Assembly (NCBI GenBank): GCA_015654475.1
Contig: JAATGV010000019.1
Coordinates: 1 to 33,357, forward strand
Reading direction: 5' to 3'
Length of the DNA stretch: 33,357 nt
DNA from: Actinomycetales bacterium
Lineage (GTDB): Bacteria; Actinomycetota; Actinomycetes; Actinomycetales; Microbacteriaceae
Shown: one piece after another, positions 25,338 through 33,357 of the stretch
How the letters are laid out: every line of letters begins with the position of its first letter
How positions within the stretch are numbered: position 1 is the first letter of the stretch
Notes under the pieces: model-generated
Databases searched by the model: none
Seen by the model: only the letters and a program-made list of their open reading frames with translations
Told to the model about the DNA's origin: nothing
Program-made: the position numbers and the translations under genes

Positions 25338-26243
25338 TCAGATGCCCAGAAAGTTCCTCCAGAGGGGAAGCTCGCGGCGCGACTGCTCGAGGCCCGCATC
25401 GAAGCTCGCGCGAAGCTGCACGATGTCCTTCGTGTGATTGCTCACCCGCATGCGGTGAGGCGCGAACACGAGCGCGCGTCCATCAGACTCCAAATCGAAG
25501 ACCTCCTCACGCACACGGTTGTAATTGGCGGGCCGAGCGGCCAACGCCTCTGCCACGGCCGGATAGTTCCGAAACTGACGGCGGATCAAGGGCAACCCTC
25601 GAGCAGGCCCCTTGTGGTAGCCACGCTCCTGCGTCAGGACGACGAAGAACCGGGAGAATCCGTCAGCCTTCGCCGCATCCAACGCGATCCCTCCCGACGG
25701 CCCTAGCGCGCCATCCACATACACGTGCCCACGAAAATCCACCGGAGGCATGATAATCGGCATCGTCGACGAGGCTCGCACCTGGCGCAGAAGATCGGCC
25801 GTTGTGGTCACGTCCTCTTCCGTCCAGTAAATGGCACGGCCAGTGTCGCACTCGAAAGCACCGATACGCGACGCCGCCGGGTTCGCACGATAGGCCTCGA
25901 AGTCATAAGGCAGCGCCTGATCCGCTCCGGCCGTCTGCTCGTAGATGTATTCGGCGTTGAAGAACCCCCGGCCACGCACGAAAGTGCCGAGACCGCCAAA
26001 CTGGGGATCAGAGACGAAATCGACAAAAGACCTCTCGGCCCGCACGGCATCCAGCGACAAATAGTTCGCCAGGTTGCTCGCGCCCGCCGAAATTCCAGCG
26101 ACCCAAGGAAAAGAGATGCCCTCTTCCAACAACACCTTGACCACAGCCGAGGTGTAGCTGGCCCGCATACCACCGCCCTCGAAAATGAGGGCGACGTCGT
26201 CGACCGAGAACGTGTCGTCAGGGACCTGGCTGTTGGTGGGCAT
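25338..26243 (-). CDS. patatin-like phospholipase/esterase
   Basis: This 301-aa protein has the patatin fold and is expected to hydrolyse acyl esters through a Ser-Asp dyad. It shows the glycine-rich oxyanion loop GGGMRA (23-28), the nucleophile elbow GISAG (Ser52) and the catalytic Asp177 in VYVDGALG. No signal peptide or membrane helix is seen, so it is cytoplasmic or peripheral, resembling the YjjU/RssA-like bacterial group. The substrate is unknown. A TAAAGT -10 stands 6 nt before the ATG with no Shine-Dalgarno, so its mRNA is probably leaderless. Confidence 0.92.
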   Translation of the reverse strand: MPTNSQVPDDTFSVDDVALIFEGGGMRASYTSAVVKVLLEEGISFPWVAGISAGASNLANYLSLDAVRAERSFVDFVSDPQFGGLGTFVRGRGFFNAEYIYEQTAGADQALPYDFEAYRANPAASRIGAFECDTGRAIYWTEEDVTTTADLLRQVRASSTMPIIMPPVDFRGHVYVDGALGPSGGIALDAAKADGFSRFFVVLTQERGYHKGPARGLPLIRRQFRNYPAVAEALAARPANYNRVREEVFDLESDGRALVFAPHRMRVSNHTKDIVQLRASFDAGLEQSRRELPLWRNFLGI

Positions 26244-26249
26244 TAAGCC

Positions 26250-26255
26250 ACTTTA
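26250..26255 (-). promoter_or_regulatory. -10 box (TAAAGT) ahead of the patatin gene, leaderless
   Basis: The complement of 26250-26255 is TAAAGT, ending 6 nt before the ATG at 26243. It belongs to the series of TANNNT boxes at this distance from starts without a Shine-Dalgarno. Confidence 0.35.
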
Positions 26256-26368
26256 TCCCCGAAGACGAGGATATGGCTGCGAGAGCGGTTCAGCCTGCGC
26301 CCGCGTTAACGGACAAGCGCCGCGGGCCAGGCAAAGAGCCCGGCTCCACGGCACCCGTACGAACGTGA

Positions 26369-27742
26369 CTATGCGGTCAGGTCACGCGCAAGCTCGTCGA
26401 AAACGGCAACGTACGCGTCAATGGCCTCATCGGTGTGGGTCACCGACAGCGTCCATTCTTCCTCGCGACCAGGAGTCATGAAGACGCCTCGGTTCAAGTT
26501 GTACAGCCACGCGAGGTCGGCAAGCTCGCCGTCCTGAGCGGCAGCGTATGTCTCGTAGTCGACGATTTTCTCGGTTGAGAACGTCACACATCCCTTTGAA
26601 CCGATGCCAACCGCGTACCCGGGCAGGTCATACTTGGCAATCACGGCATCGCATCCAGCAACAATACGATCGTTGAGATGTGACAAGTGCGCGTATGCGT
26701 CATCAGTCAGCACATCTTCGAGCGACGCACGGGCGGCCGCCATGGAGAGCGGATTTCCGCTGTAGGTGCCGACCTGGTAGACGGTATGGTCCTCCACGAC
26801 ACGCATTATCTCGTCTGTTCCGCCAATCGCACCAGAAGGCAATCCGCCGCCGAGCGCCTTCGCGAGCGTAACCAAGTCAGGCGTTACGCCGAACTTGTCG
26901 GTCGCCCCACCCGGCGCAATGCACAAGCCCGTCTTGACCTCGTCGAAGATGAGAACAATGCCGTGTTTTCGCGTGATCTCGCGAACCGCCTCAAGGTATC
27001 CGGGCTCTGGCAGGATCACGCCGAGATTCATCATCGCCGCTTCCATGATCACGCAGGCCGGTTTGCGTCCTTCGGCCGTCAGACGCTCGATACGGCGCTC
27101 CATAGCACCAGCGTCATTGAACGGCACGGCAATCGTCATATCCACAGTCGCCTGCGGAATACCGCCGCCGTATGCCAACGAGCTGTAATTCTCCCGGTCG
27201 CCGATCTGGTCGTAGTCCACGCCGATCGACACCATCACCGTGTCGTGGTGACCATGGTAGGACCCGAAAATCTTCATCACCGTATCGCGACCGGTGTAGG
27301 CACGGGCGATGCGGATCGCATCCATCGTCGACTCAGAACCCGAGTTGGTGAACCGCCACTTGGGCAGACCCCAACGGGCGGAGAGAAGGTCAGCGACAAC
27401 AATGTCGTCTTCGGTCGCACAGCCGAAGTGCGTACCGAGCGGGTAGCGCTTCGCTATGGCGGCACCGATGACCGGGTGCGCGTGCCCTTGAACCATAGAG
27501 CCGAAGCCGTTGTGGAAATCCCAACGCTCATTGCCATCGACATCCCACACCTTGGGGCCGTCACCGCGCTCAATGTAGATGGGCCACGGGTCGCGTGACT
27601 GATACGACGACGCGACGCCGCCCGCGAGGTGCTTCTGCGCCTCGGCAAACATCGCCTTCGAACGCTGGGTGCTCGCATCGAGCTTTGCCGATTCAATCGC
27701 CGTGAGCTCGGCAATTCGCTCACGGTTAATGGAGATGGCCAT
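26369..27742 (-). CDS. class III aminotransferase resembling glutamate-1-semialdehyde aminomutase
   Basis: This 457-aa PLP enzyme is closest in pattern to HemL (glutamate-1-semialdehyde 2,1-aminomutase) and related class III aminotransferases. It has NSGSESTMDAIRIARAYTGR, SYHGHHD, the Asp in LIFDEVKTGLCIAPGG and the PLP Lys (about 295) in TLAKALGGGLPSGAIGG. HemL has MTGFRVAxGGA in the Asp loop, where this protein has KTGLCIAPGGA, and no haem gene is next to it. A paralogue with another amino substrate is therefore plausible. The ATG at 27742 has AAAGG 7 nt upstream. Confidence 0.85.
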   Translation of the reverse strand: MAISINRERIAELTAIESAKLDASTQRSKAMFAEAQKHLAGGVASSYQSRDPWPIYIERGDGPKVWDVDGNERWDFHNGFGSMVQGHAHPVIGAAIAKRYPLGTHFGCATEDDIVVADLLSARWGLPKWRFTNSGSESTMDAIRIARAYTGRDTVMKIFGSYHGHHDTVMVSIGVDYDQIGDRENYSSLAYGGGIPQATVDMTIAVPFNDAGAMERRIERLTAEGRKPACVIMEAAMMNLGVILPEPGYLEAVREITRKHGIVLIFDEVKTGLCIAPGGATDKFGVTPDLVTLAKALGGGLPSGAIGGTDEIMRVVEDHTVYQVGTYSGNPLSMAAARASLEDVLTDDAYAHLSHLNDRIVAGCDAVIAKYDLPGYAVGIGSKGCVTFSTEKIVDYETYAAAQDGELADLAWLYNLNRGVFMTPGREEEWTLSVTHTDEAIDAYVAVFDELARDLTA

Positions 27743-27905
27743 GACCAACCTTTATGCCGGTCGGCCTGGCACCGGCGATCAAGGATGATGTTACGCGGAA
27801 CCGGCCTGGCGTTCGCGTACGTCCGCGCTGAGAGCCGAAACCGGCTCGCGCATCTCGCCTATGCCTAGTCTAACGTGCAGCCATGTTGTGCATGTGGTGA
27901 TCGCG

Positions 27906-28124
27906 TCAATGCGTCCCCTGCTTCGTCGACGAAATCACTCGCCTGCCTGCGAAGATCCAGATCAGGGACGCGACATAGGGAAAAATGATCACGCCGAAAA
28001 TCCACAACGTCTTCACCAGCGGCTCGGCCCCATCAAACCGCGCAATATCGATAATCGCCCAAATCGCAAAGAACAGCGGGACCGCGACAAACAGCAAAAT
28101 CGCTGCGATGAGAAGGAGATCCAT
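27906..28124 (-). CDS. small membrane protein with PLDc_N domain
   Basis: This 72-aa protein is mostly two membrane helices (about 3-24 and 40-62, the second being LWIFGVIIFPYVASLIWIF) joined by a short charged loop with IIDIARFDG. This is the PLDc_N pattern (membrane domain of cardiolipin-synthase-type proteins), here without any phospholipase D domain. Such free PLDc_N proteins are common in actinobacteria and of unknown role. The C-terminal tail is basic (RRVISSTKQ). The ribosome site is weak (ATAGG about 9 nt before the ATG). An inverted repeat CGCGG-N5-CCGCG is just upstream at 28150. Confidence 0.8.
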   Translation of the reverse strand: MDLLLIAAILLFVAVPLFFAIWAIIDIARFDGAEPLVKTLWIFGVIIFPYVASLIWIFAGRRVISSTKQGTH

Positions 28125-28149
28125 ACGATATGCCTATCTTTGCCGGAAA

Positions 28150-28164
28150 CGCGGATATACCGCG
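28150..28164. repeat. inverted repeat CGCGG-ATATA-CCGCG ahead of the PLDc_N gene
   Basis: A perfect 5-bp dyad with an ATATA centre, next to a TAGGAT -10 on the minus strand (complement of 28165-28170). An operator or the 3' end of an RNA are both possible. Confidence 0.35.
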
Positions 28165-28219
28165 ATCCTAGCTCAGCGCAACCGACAACGGTCGTGGGCC
28201 AAATCGCCCTTCGGATCGA

Positions 28220-29056
28220 TCAGGCGCCCGAATGGTCCGGAGCTCCTGCGAGTCCACGCTGCACGAACGCCGAATGGTAGAGCAGCACCGAAGCAGCCGT
28301 GGCCACATTCAGTGACTCTGCCGAGCCATAGATGGGAAGCCGCACGCGATCATCCACCAGTTCAAGCGCGGCCTCGGACAGCCCCCTCGCCTCGTTGCCG
28401 AACACCCATGCCGTTGGCTTGGAACGTTGTGCAAGAGAAAACTCGGTCACATCCGTGCCCGAGACATCGGCAGCTACCACCCACAGGCCCGCCTGTCGAC
28501 ACACCGAAACCGCGTCGGACAGCTCGGCGCCAACCGCGATGGGGATGTGGAACATCGAGCCCGTCGTCGACCGCACGACCTTGGGGTTGTAGAGGTCGAC
28601 ACTACGGCCGGACAGGATCACGGCATCGGCGCCGGCAGCATCCGACGCGCGAATAATCGTGCCCAGATTTCCTGGGTCGCGAACCTCTTCGACGATCGTG
28701 ACAAGAAGCGGGCGCTCGACATCGCCAAAAATCTTGCGCAAGCTGACAGGAAACTGTCTGCACACGGCAACAACACCCTGCGGCGTCCTCGTGTCTGCGA
28801 GTGCCTCGACCACCGGAATCGATACGGTCTCCCAGACAATGCCAGCCGCCTCAGCCATATCCACGATGTCGGGATGCTTGTACGACGCCTCGTCGGTGAC
28901 GAAAAGATCAAAAATCAGTTCCGCACGGAACTGCAGAGCCTCGCGGACCGCTTGTGGCCCCTCCAACAAAAAGAGCCCGGTCTCAGACCGGGCATCCTTC
29001 TGGTGAAGTCGAGCCAACTCGCGGACCCGGGCAGAGCGCGGGTTTTCGAGAGTCAC
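28220..29056 (-). CDS. SpoU/TrmH-family 2'-O-methyltransferase (23S rRNA or tRNA)
   Basis: This 278-aa RNA ribose methyltransferase has an N-terminal substrate-binding domain (ETGLFLLEGPQAV, about 26-38) and the SPOUT knotted core: motif 1 EEVRDPGNLGTIIRASDAAG, motif 2 VFGNEARGLS and motif 3 LNVATAASVLLY. It resembles TsnR/RlmB-like enzymes; the target is unknown, possibly 23S rRNA given the ribosomal operon context. Only 6 nt separate it from the rplT stop, so it is read in the infC-rpmI-rplT operon. An intrinsic terminator hairpin is formed by its own codons 21-28. Confidence 0.93.
   Translation of the reverse strand: MTLENPRSARVRELARLHQKDARSETGLFLLEGPQAVREALQFRAELIFDLFVTDEASYKHPDIVDMAEAAGIVWETVSIPVVEALADTRTPQGVVAVCRQFPVSLRKIFGDVERPLLVTIVEEVRDPGNLGTIIRASDAAGADAVILSGRSVDLYNPKVVRSTTGSMFHIPIAVGAELSDAVSVCRQAGLWVVAADVSGTDVTEFSLAQRSKPTAWVFGNEARGLSEAALELVDDRVRLPIYGSAESLNVATAASVLLYHSAFVQRGLAGAPDHSGA
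28967..28993 (-). terminator. intrinsic terminator inside the 5' coding region of the methyltransferase gene
   Basis: On the minus strand GCCCGGTC-TGA-GACCGGGC is a perfect 8-bp GC-rich stem followed by TCTTTTTG, a classic rho-independent terminator. It lies in codons that spell DARSETGLF, so it must be translated through. It is about 70 nt after the rplT stop and could end most infC operon transcripts there. Confidence 0.7.
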
Positions 29057-29062
29057 GTGCGA

Positions 29063-29449
29063 TTACGCAGTCGCTTTCGGTGCCGAGGTATCGGCAGGAA
29101 GAGCATTCTTCGCAACTTCAACAAGAGCGGTGAAGCCTGCAGGCTCGTTCACAGCAAGCTCGGCAAGCATACGGCGATCGACCTCAACCCCGGCAAGGCC
29201 GAGACCCTGAATGAGACGGTTGTAAGTCAGACCGTTCGCACGCGACGCGGCATTGATGCGCTGAATCCAAAGGCGGCGGAACTCACCCTTGCGCGCGCGG
29301 CGATCGCGATACGAGTACACCAGCGAGTGGGTGACTTGTTCTTTCGCCTTGCGGTACAAACGTGAGCGCTGGCCGCGGTAGCCTTCCGCGCGCTCCAGAA
29401 TGACGCGGCGCTTCTTGTGGGCGTTGACCGCCCTCTTGACACGTGCCAT
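29063..29449 (-). CDS. rplT: 50S ribosomal protein L20
   Basis: This 128-aa basic ribosomal protein binds 23S rRNA early in assembly. The family patterns are clear: [31 protein letters not shown]-like [36 protein letters not shown] and [12 protein letters not shown], with [13 protein letters not shown] near the end. The last 20 residues ([14 protein letters not shown]) are a short Ala/Pro tail seen in actinobacterial L20. GGAGTAGAACC precedes the ATG. It is third in the infC-rpmI-rplT operon. Confidence 0.98.
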   Translation of the reverse strand: MARVKRAVNAHKKRRVILERAEGYRGQRSRLYRKAKEQVTHSLVYSYRDRRARKGEFRRLWIQRINAASRANGLTYNRLIQGLGLAGVEVDRRMLAELAVNEPAGFTALVEVAKNALPADTSAPKATA

Positions 29450-29490
29450 GGTTCTACTCCTTGAAAATTAATGAAAGATCGTGCGGAAAA

Positions 29491-29685
29491 CTATTTGCCA
29501 AGAAGACGCTTGGCGGTCTTGGCATCGCCCGGGGCGACAAGAATGTCGTGATCAAGGCGACGCTTGCGGCGGTTCGACTTGCCCTCGAGCAAGTGGCGCT
29601 TGCCTGCGCGCTCCTTCATCAGTTTTCCGGAACCCGTGACGCGAAACCGCTTCTTCGCACCTGAGTGGGTCTTCTGCTTCGGCAT
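29491..29685 (-). CDS. rpmI: 50S ribosomal protein L35
   Basis: This 64-aa protein has the canonical L35 sequence: [20 protein letters not shown] at residues 2-21, [14 protein letters not shown], then [20 protein letters not shown]. It is normal in length, basic and lacks any oddity. It sits between infC and rplT with gaps of about 40 nt each side, as expected in this conserved operon. Confidence 0.98.
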   Translation of the reverse strand: MPKQKTHSGAKKRFRVTGSGKLMKERAGKRHLLEGKSNRRKRRLDHDILVAPGDAKTAKRLLGK

Positions 29686-29729
29686 ATCTCTTCCTCTATC
29701 TACTCTCGTCTGCTGCCAGACATAACAAC

Positions 29730-30332
<603 letters not shown>

Positions 30333-30369
30333 GGGAACTCCTTACCTTCTATGACTGCTTGACGAGGCT

Positions 30370-30400
30370 CACACGCTGCATCAAAAAGACGCAACGCGTG
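30370..30400 (-). promoter_or_regulatory. 13-bp hairpin in the infC leader
   Basis: On the minus strand CACGCGTTGCGTC and GATGCAGCGTGTG pair over all 13 positions (three G-U) around TTTTT. It lies about 40 nt before the AUC start codon of infC. It may be part of a translational or transcriptional control region. Confidence 0.5.
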
Positions 30401-30419
30401 CGAAAAAAAGGAAGAGATC

Positions 30420-30434
30420 GCGCCTGGAAGGCGC
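30420..30434 (-). other. small GC hairpin in the infC leader, followed 10 nt later by a T7 run
   Basis: GCGCC-TTCCA-GGCGC on the minus strand is followed by GATCTCTTCC and then seven T residues (30403-30409). The gap between stem and T-run is too long for a standard terminator, but the two could act together with the 13-bp hairpin as an attenuator. Confidence 0.35.
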
Positions 30435-30556
30435 ACACAGGCAAAGTCACCTGCGAGTGCTGACCCGGCAACCTGAGAGCGGCTGGACGCGGGTGGGAGC
30501 GTTCTCCTCTTTATGCTTTCGCTATGAGCGGACGCGCCGAAGCACGCACACCCATA

Positions 30557-30573
30557 TAACCTCACCCAGGTTA
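30557..30573. repeat. inverted repeat TAACCT-N5-AGGTTA between infC and DUF1844
   Basis: A perfect 6-bp dyad with a 5-bp centre (CACCC) lies in the divergent intergenic region, about 45 nt ahead of the DUF1844 start and far upstream of infC. It could be an operator. It does not match the arrangement of a DtxR/IdeR box. Confidence 0.4.
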
Positions 30574-30617
30574 GCAGATTGTCGCCCATAATGGGAAGGC
30601 ATGCAGGGAAGGCGCGG

Positions 30618-30983
30618 ATGATGGATGAACATACACCCCAAGCGGAAGTCGATCGGTCAAGTGCCAGTGCGGCACGCGACATCGCCGACGTCGCGGCGGT
30701 CGAGATCATCACCACGGCCGCCGTGCACCTGCTCAGCGCCGCGGCGGTCAAGGTCGGACTTGCAGACTCTCCCGAGACCCAGACCGACCTGCCCGAGGCA
30801 CGCAGCCTGATCAACGCTCTCGCTGGGCTCATCACCGCTGCGGCCCCAGAGATCGGAAACGAGCACGCCCGTAGCCTGCGTGACGGGCTGAGATCAGTAC
30901 AGCTGGCCTTTCGCGAAGCCTCACCCTATCCCGATTCTGCTGGACAGGGCCCAGGAGAAAAATATACGGGACCGGTCAGTTGA
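30618..30983 (+). CDS. DUF1844 protein
   Basis: This 121-aa soluble protein has the DUF1844 pattern, with ARDIADVAAVEIITTAAVHL near residues 18-37, then LPEARSLINALAGLITAAAP and RSLRDGLRSVQLAFREAS. It is mainly helical. DUF1844 genes sit next to infC in many actinobacteria, so the location is typical. The function is unknown; the recurring neighbourhood suggests a link to translation. GGGAAGG 5 nt before the ATG pair at 30618/30621 supports the start. The last 20 residues are a disordered Pro/Gly tail. Confidence 0.87.
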   Translation: MMDEHTPQAEVDRSSASAARDIADVAAVEIITTAAVHLLSAAAVKVGLADSPETQTDLPEARSLINALAGLITAAAPEIGNEHARSLRDGLRSVQLAFREASPYPDSAGQGPGEKYTGPVS

Positions 30984-30989
30984 TTTCGT

Positions 30990-31025
30990 CCCCGCCCAGC
31001 CGCCAACGCAACGGCATGACCGGGG
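30990..31025. terminator. hairpin after the DUF1844 gene
   Basis: CCCCG (30990-30994) pairs with CGGGG (31021-31025), and GCCG (30999-31002) pairs with CGGC (31012-31015) inside. It may be a terminator for DUF1844 or part of the luxS leader. There is no U-tract. Confidence 0.4.
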
Positions 31026-31079
31026 CGACCTGAATTCTGTAGTTCCATCCACAACCGATTACTGAAAGAACAGCACACC

Positions 31080-31547
31080 ATGCCAGAAGGCTCAGCTCCC
31101 GAATCATTCGAACTCGATCACAACGCCGTCGTTGCGCCATACGTCCGCATTGCCGCCGACAAGGCACTGCGCAACGGGGGGCACCTCACCAAATACGACG
31201 TGCGGTTCAGCCAACCTAACAAAGAGCACCTCCCGATGCCCGTGGTGCACAGCATTGAGCACGCGCTTGCCACAACGCTCCGCACGCATAGCGACGACGT
31301 GATCGACATCTCCCCCATGGGATGCCAGACCGGCTTTTATGTCGCCGTGGATGGCCCAACGGACGTCGACGCATTTTTCGAGTTGCTCGCGACCGGACTC
31401 GCAGACGTGCTCGAACTCACCGAGACGCCTGCCGCAACCGAAAAGCAATGCGGGTTTGCGGCTAGCCACGACCTGGAGGGGGCAAAAGCGGCGATCAAGA
31501 AGTTCCTCGCGGGCCGCGACGAGTGGAGCCGAGTGTTTTCGCACTGA
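31080..31547 (+). CDS. luxS: S-ribosylhomocysteine lyase (LuxS)
   Basis: This 155-aa metalloenzyme splits S-ribosylhomocysteine to homocysteine and DPD, the AI-2 precursor, in the activated methyl cycle. The metal ligands are in place: His57 and His61 in HSIEHAL, and Cys124 in KQCGFAASHDLEGAK. Glu60 and Cys82 (SPMGCQTGFY) are the catalytic acid/base and Cys. The TKYDVRFSQPNKEH segment is diagnostic. No pfs (nucleosidase) or methionine genes flank it. The Shine-Dalgarno is weak (GAAAGAA about 10 nt upstream). Whether the organism signals by AI-2 or only recycles SAM cannot be told here. Confidence 0.96.
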   Translation: MPEGSAPESFELDHNAVVAPYVRIAADKALRNGGHLTKYDVRFSQPNKEHLPMPVVHSIEHALATTLRTHSDDVIDISPMGCQTGFYVAVDGPTDVDAFFELLATGLADVLELTETPAATEKQCGFAASHDLEGAKAAIKKFLAGRDEWSRVFSH

Positions 31548-31620
31548 CTCCGCCGCTCACATCCCGACGGTCAGACACCGCACCGCACAACGGTTGCATT
31601 CGCCGCGCTGTCGGCAATGC

Positions 31621-32424
31621 CTAGACGCGGGCGTTGGGATCTGGCGCCAGTTTCAGACCAACCGAGTCGACACGGGATGTGATCAGAGGATCGTGCTGCC
31701 ACGCCTCTGAGAGCTCAGTCGTGACGGATTTCAACTGCCCAGCGTCCAACCCCTGCATGACTGTGAGATGCACCACGACTTCAGGACCCCGAAGTCGCGC
31801 GAATTGATCGCCCGGCGCCAACACGAGCCCCGTGATCGCAGCGAACTGGCTCGCCGGCTCCATGAACGCAGCGAGCACGCGTTCGTCCTCCCAGGGTGCG
31901 ACCCAGTCACGCTCGGCGGCGAGCGCCTCGATAGCAGGGCCTCGCACCGCAAACTCCGTGTCGGATCCTGGATCGATCACGATTCGAGTGGTGCCGTCGC
32001 TCTTGGCAGCCAGGGCCAGCCGGAGCCCAGTCACTGGCACAGGCCGCGCGTCCGGATCCCAGAGTGCCAGACTAGCGAGCGAAGTGAACGCTAGCAGCGC
32101 CGATCGACCGTCCGGCGTGGCAACCGTCACTACCGAAAGCTCGGCGGACTTGTCGGTGATCGAGCCGGTCGGCCCAACTCCTGCCTCACCCAACTCTGCA
32201 ACAAGTGGGATCAGGAACCGGGATGCTCCCACGTGCCTAAGCACCTCGGCCTGGCCGATCGAACCGAGGCTGTGTCTGAGCAGCGCTTCGTGCAACACCT
32301 CGGGGGCAGAGCCGTCATCGCCGGCAAACTCATTGCCCTCGAAGTGACGGCCAAGCCATGGCACTCCAGCCGAATCTGCCAAGTGCGGGTCGTGGCGCTC
32401 ACCGCCAGCGCTTATCCCGCTCAT
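31621..32424 (-). CDS. SseB-domain protein
   Basis: This 267-aa protein has an SseB N-terminal domain over most of its length: LLRHSLGSIGQAEVLRHVGASRFLIPLVAEL (about 49-79), then SAELSVVTVATPDGRSALLAFTSLASLALW and the closing AAFMEPASQFAAITGLVL strands. SseB-like genes commonly sit upstream of hisA/priA in actinobacteria. The biochemical role is unknown here; the virulence-factor name comes from a distant paralogue and should not be taken literally. It starts at an ATG with GAGG 5 nt upstream. It ends convergent to luxS with a 73-nt gap and no clear terminator. Confidence 0.78.
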   Translation of the reverse strand: MSGISAGGERHDPHLADSAGVPWLGRHFEGNEFAGDDGSAPEVLHEALLRHSLGSIGQAEVLRHVGASRFLIPLVAELGEAGVGPTGSITDKSAELSVVTVATPDGRSALLAFTSLASLALWDPDARPVPVTGLRLALAAKSDGTTRIVIDPGSDTEFAVRGPAIEALAAERDWVAPWEDERVLAAFMEPASQFAAITGLVLAPGDQFARLRGPEVVVHLTVMQGLDAGQLKSVTTELSEAWQHDPLITSRVDSVGLKLAPDPNARV

Positions 32425-32450
32425 CCCTGCCTCATGTCTCGATCCTGCGC

Positions 32451-33197
32451 CTAGTTGCGGGCGACGGCGAGCGCATCCTCAAGAGTGAACGCGCCCGAAT
32501 AGAGAGCCTTGCCCACAATGGCGCCTTCAAGTCCGATCCCCGTAAGAGCACGAAGGGCAACGAGATCGTCGAGCGCGGCAACGCCACCCGACGCGACGAC
32601 GGGCTTACCCGTGACATGAAGCACGCGCTCAAGCAGATCGAGGTTCGGCCCGAGCAGTGTGCCGTCCTTGGTCACATCTGTGACGACATACCTGGCGCAT
32701 CCCGCATCCTCCAACCGCGCGAGCACATCCCACAGGTTTCCACCTTCGTGCACCCAGCCGCGGGCAGCGAGTGTCTCGCCGCGCACGTCAAGCCCAACAG
32801 CGATCTGCTCGCCGTACCGGGCGATCACCTCCGCCGTCCATTCGGGATCTTCAAGTGCAGCGGTCCCGAGATTGATTCGTGTTGCACCACTGGCAAGAGC
32901 GGCACGCAAGGTCTCATCGTCACGAATGCCACCAGAAACCTCGACCTTGACGCCCTCGGCCGCCGCGATGACTTCGCGAATCACGCTCGCGTTGCTACCG
33001 CGACCGAATGCAGCATCAAGGTCGACAACGTGCAGCCACTGTGCGCCCGCATCGATGAACTTCTGCGCCGCTTCAAGCGGCTCGCCGTACTCGGTTTCGC
33101 TTCCCGATTCGCCCTGCACAAGGCGAACGGCGCGTCCATCCGCAATGTCGACGGCAGGAAGCAGCACCAGCTCAGGCTGTGAAGCGACGTTTGGCAT
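32451..33197 (-). CDS. priA: HisA/PriA phosphoribosyl isomerase (his and possibly trp)
   Basis: This 248-aa TIM-barrel isomerase acts on ProFAR in histidine synthesis. Actinobacterial PriA proteins also convert phosphoribosylanthranilate, serving as TrpF. It has the N-terminal acid [18 protein letters not shown] (Asp17), [20 protein letters not shown] and the second catalytic Asp in [13 protein letters not shown]. The SETEYG segment after the first strand matches PriA-type loops. GAAGGA precedes the ATG at 33197. It follows hisH in the usual his order; dual function is inferred from the lineage, not read from residues. Confidence 0.94.
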   Translation of the reverse strand: MPNVASQPELVLLPAVDIADGRAVRLVQGESGSETEYGEPLEAAQKFIDAGAQWLHVVDLDAAFGRGSNASVIREVIAAAEGVKVEVSGGIRDDETLRAALASGATRINLGTAALEDPEWTAEVIARYGEQIAVGLDVRGETLAARGWVHEGGNLWDVLARLEDAGCARYVVTDVTKDGTLLGPNLDLLERVLHVTGKPVVASGGVAALDDLVALRALTGIGLEGAIVGKALYSGAFTLEDALAVARN

Positions 33198-33282
33198 ATG
33201 TTCCTTCGATGATCTCGGGATGGACATCGTTGACACGGTTGTTCATCGATCCATCCGCTCTATGTATAACCAATGAATGAGC

Positions 33283-33357
33283 CTAGCGTTCGGGCAGAGA
33301 GCGCAGCCAATTGGAGAGCAACGCAATGCCTGCCGCTCCCGACTTCTCCGGGTGGAA
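33283..33357 (-). CDS. hisH: imidazole glycerol phosphate synthase, glutaminase subunit (3' end only)
   Basis: Only the last 24 codons and stop are inside the window. The frame reads FHPEKSGAAGIALLSNWL at the C-terminus, which carries the conserved FHPEKSG motif with the His and Glu of the class I glutaminase triad. It is in the order hisH-hisA expected in actinobacterial his operons, with an 85-nt gap to hisA. The rest of the gene lies to the right of the window. Confidence 0.92.
   Translation of the reverse strand, partial: FHPEKSGAAGIALLSNWLRSLPER

Noticed and set aside
30557-30573. TAACCT-N5-AGGTTA as an iron-regulator (DtxR/IdeR) box
   Set aside because: The half-sites are in the reverse order (DtxR boxes have AGGTTA left and TAACCT right around a short centre). 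No iron gene is adjacent. It is kept only as an inverted repeat.

Overview
The window is a chromosomal segment of a high-GC Gram-positive bacterium (Actinomycetota), most likely in or near Micrococcales/Actinomycetales. This rests on the 5' part of a 16S rRNA gene, a PriA-type HisA, a DUF1844 gene next to infC, a csoR gene paired with a tiny Cys-rich protein gene, GC-rich terminators and TANNNT-type -10 boxes. A genus cannot be named by eye. No insertion sequence, prophage, tRNA or CRISPR array was seen.

Layout. 1-965: the 5' end of a 16S gene (minus strand) with a leader of about 0.6 kb carrying three promoter-like sequences. 966-4830: a DUF167 gene, a one-TM hypothetical protein, tyrS, and a 34-codon ORF overlapping a FemX-like aminoacyltransferase gene. 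4852-14534: an arginine biosynthesis cluster on the minus strand, read argC-argJ-argB-argD-ddaH, then a divergent lysR/EamA-exporter pair, then argF-argH. argG and argR are not in this stretch. 14637-15610: a thiol/sulfur-type regulatory module with a CsoR-family repressor that lacks the copper-site His, a 38-aa six-Cys protein, and a divergent thioredoxin gene sharing one palindromic operator. 15679-19244: pheS-pheT. 19355-19681: a TfoX-N protein. 20086-25193: a fructose-family PTS (separate IIA, IIB and IIC genes), two class II aldolase genes, a DeoR regulator and 10-bp-phased candidate operators, but no sugar-phosphate kinase. 25338-28124: a patatin-like hydrolase, a glutamate-1-semialdehyde-aminomutase-like enzyme and a PLDc_N membrane protein. 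28220-30332: the infC-rpmI-rplT operon with a 2'-O-methyltransferase gene behind it. 30618-33357: DUF1844, luxS, an SseB-domain gene, hisA/priA and the last 25 codons of hisH.

How the genes work together. ArgC, ArgJ, ArgB and ArgD cover the acetylated steps from glutamate to ornithine, ArgF makes citrulline and ArgH makes arginine. DDAH can add citrulline from methylarginines, between argD and argF. The PTS genes and two aldolases look like a kinase-free ketose-phosphate pathway under DeoR control. The CsoR-like repressor probably controls itself, the Cys-rich protein and thioredoxin from a single site.

The most notable points are: an infC start that can only be AUC; an intrinsic terminator inside the 5' coding region of the methyltransferase gene downstream of rplT; 10-bp-periodic operator arrays at two sugar promoters; an operator lying exactly in the 17-bp spacer of an apparently leaderless thioredoxin promoter; and a recurring TANNNT-N6/7-start pattern suggesting many leaderless mRNAs.
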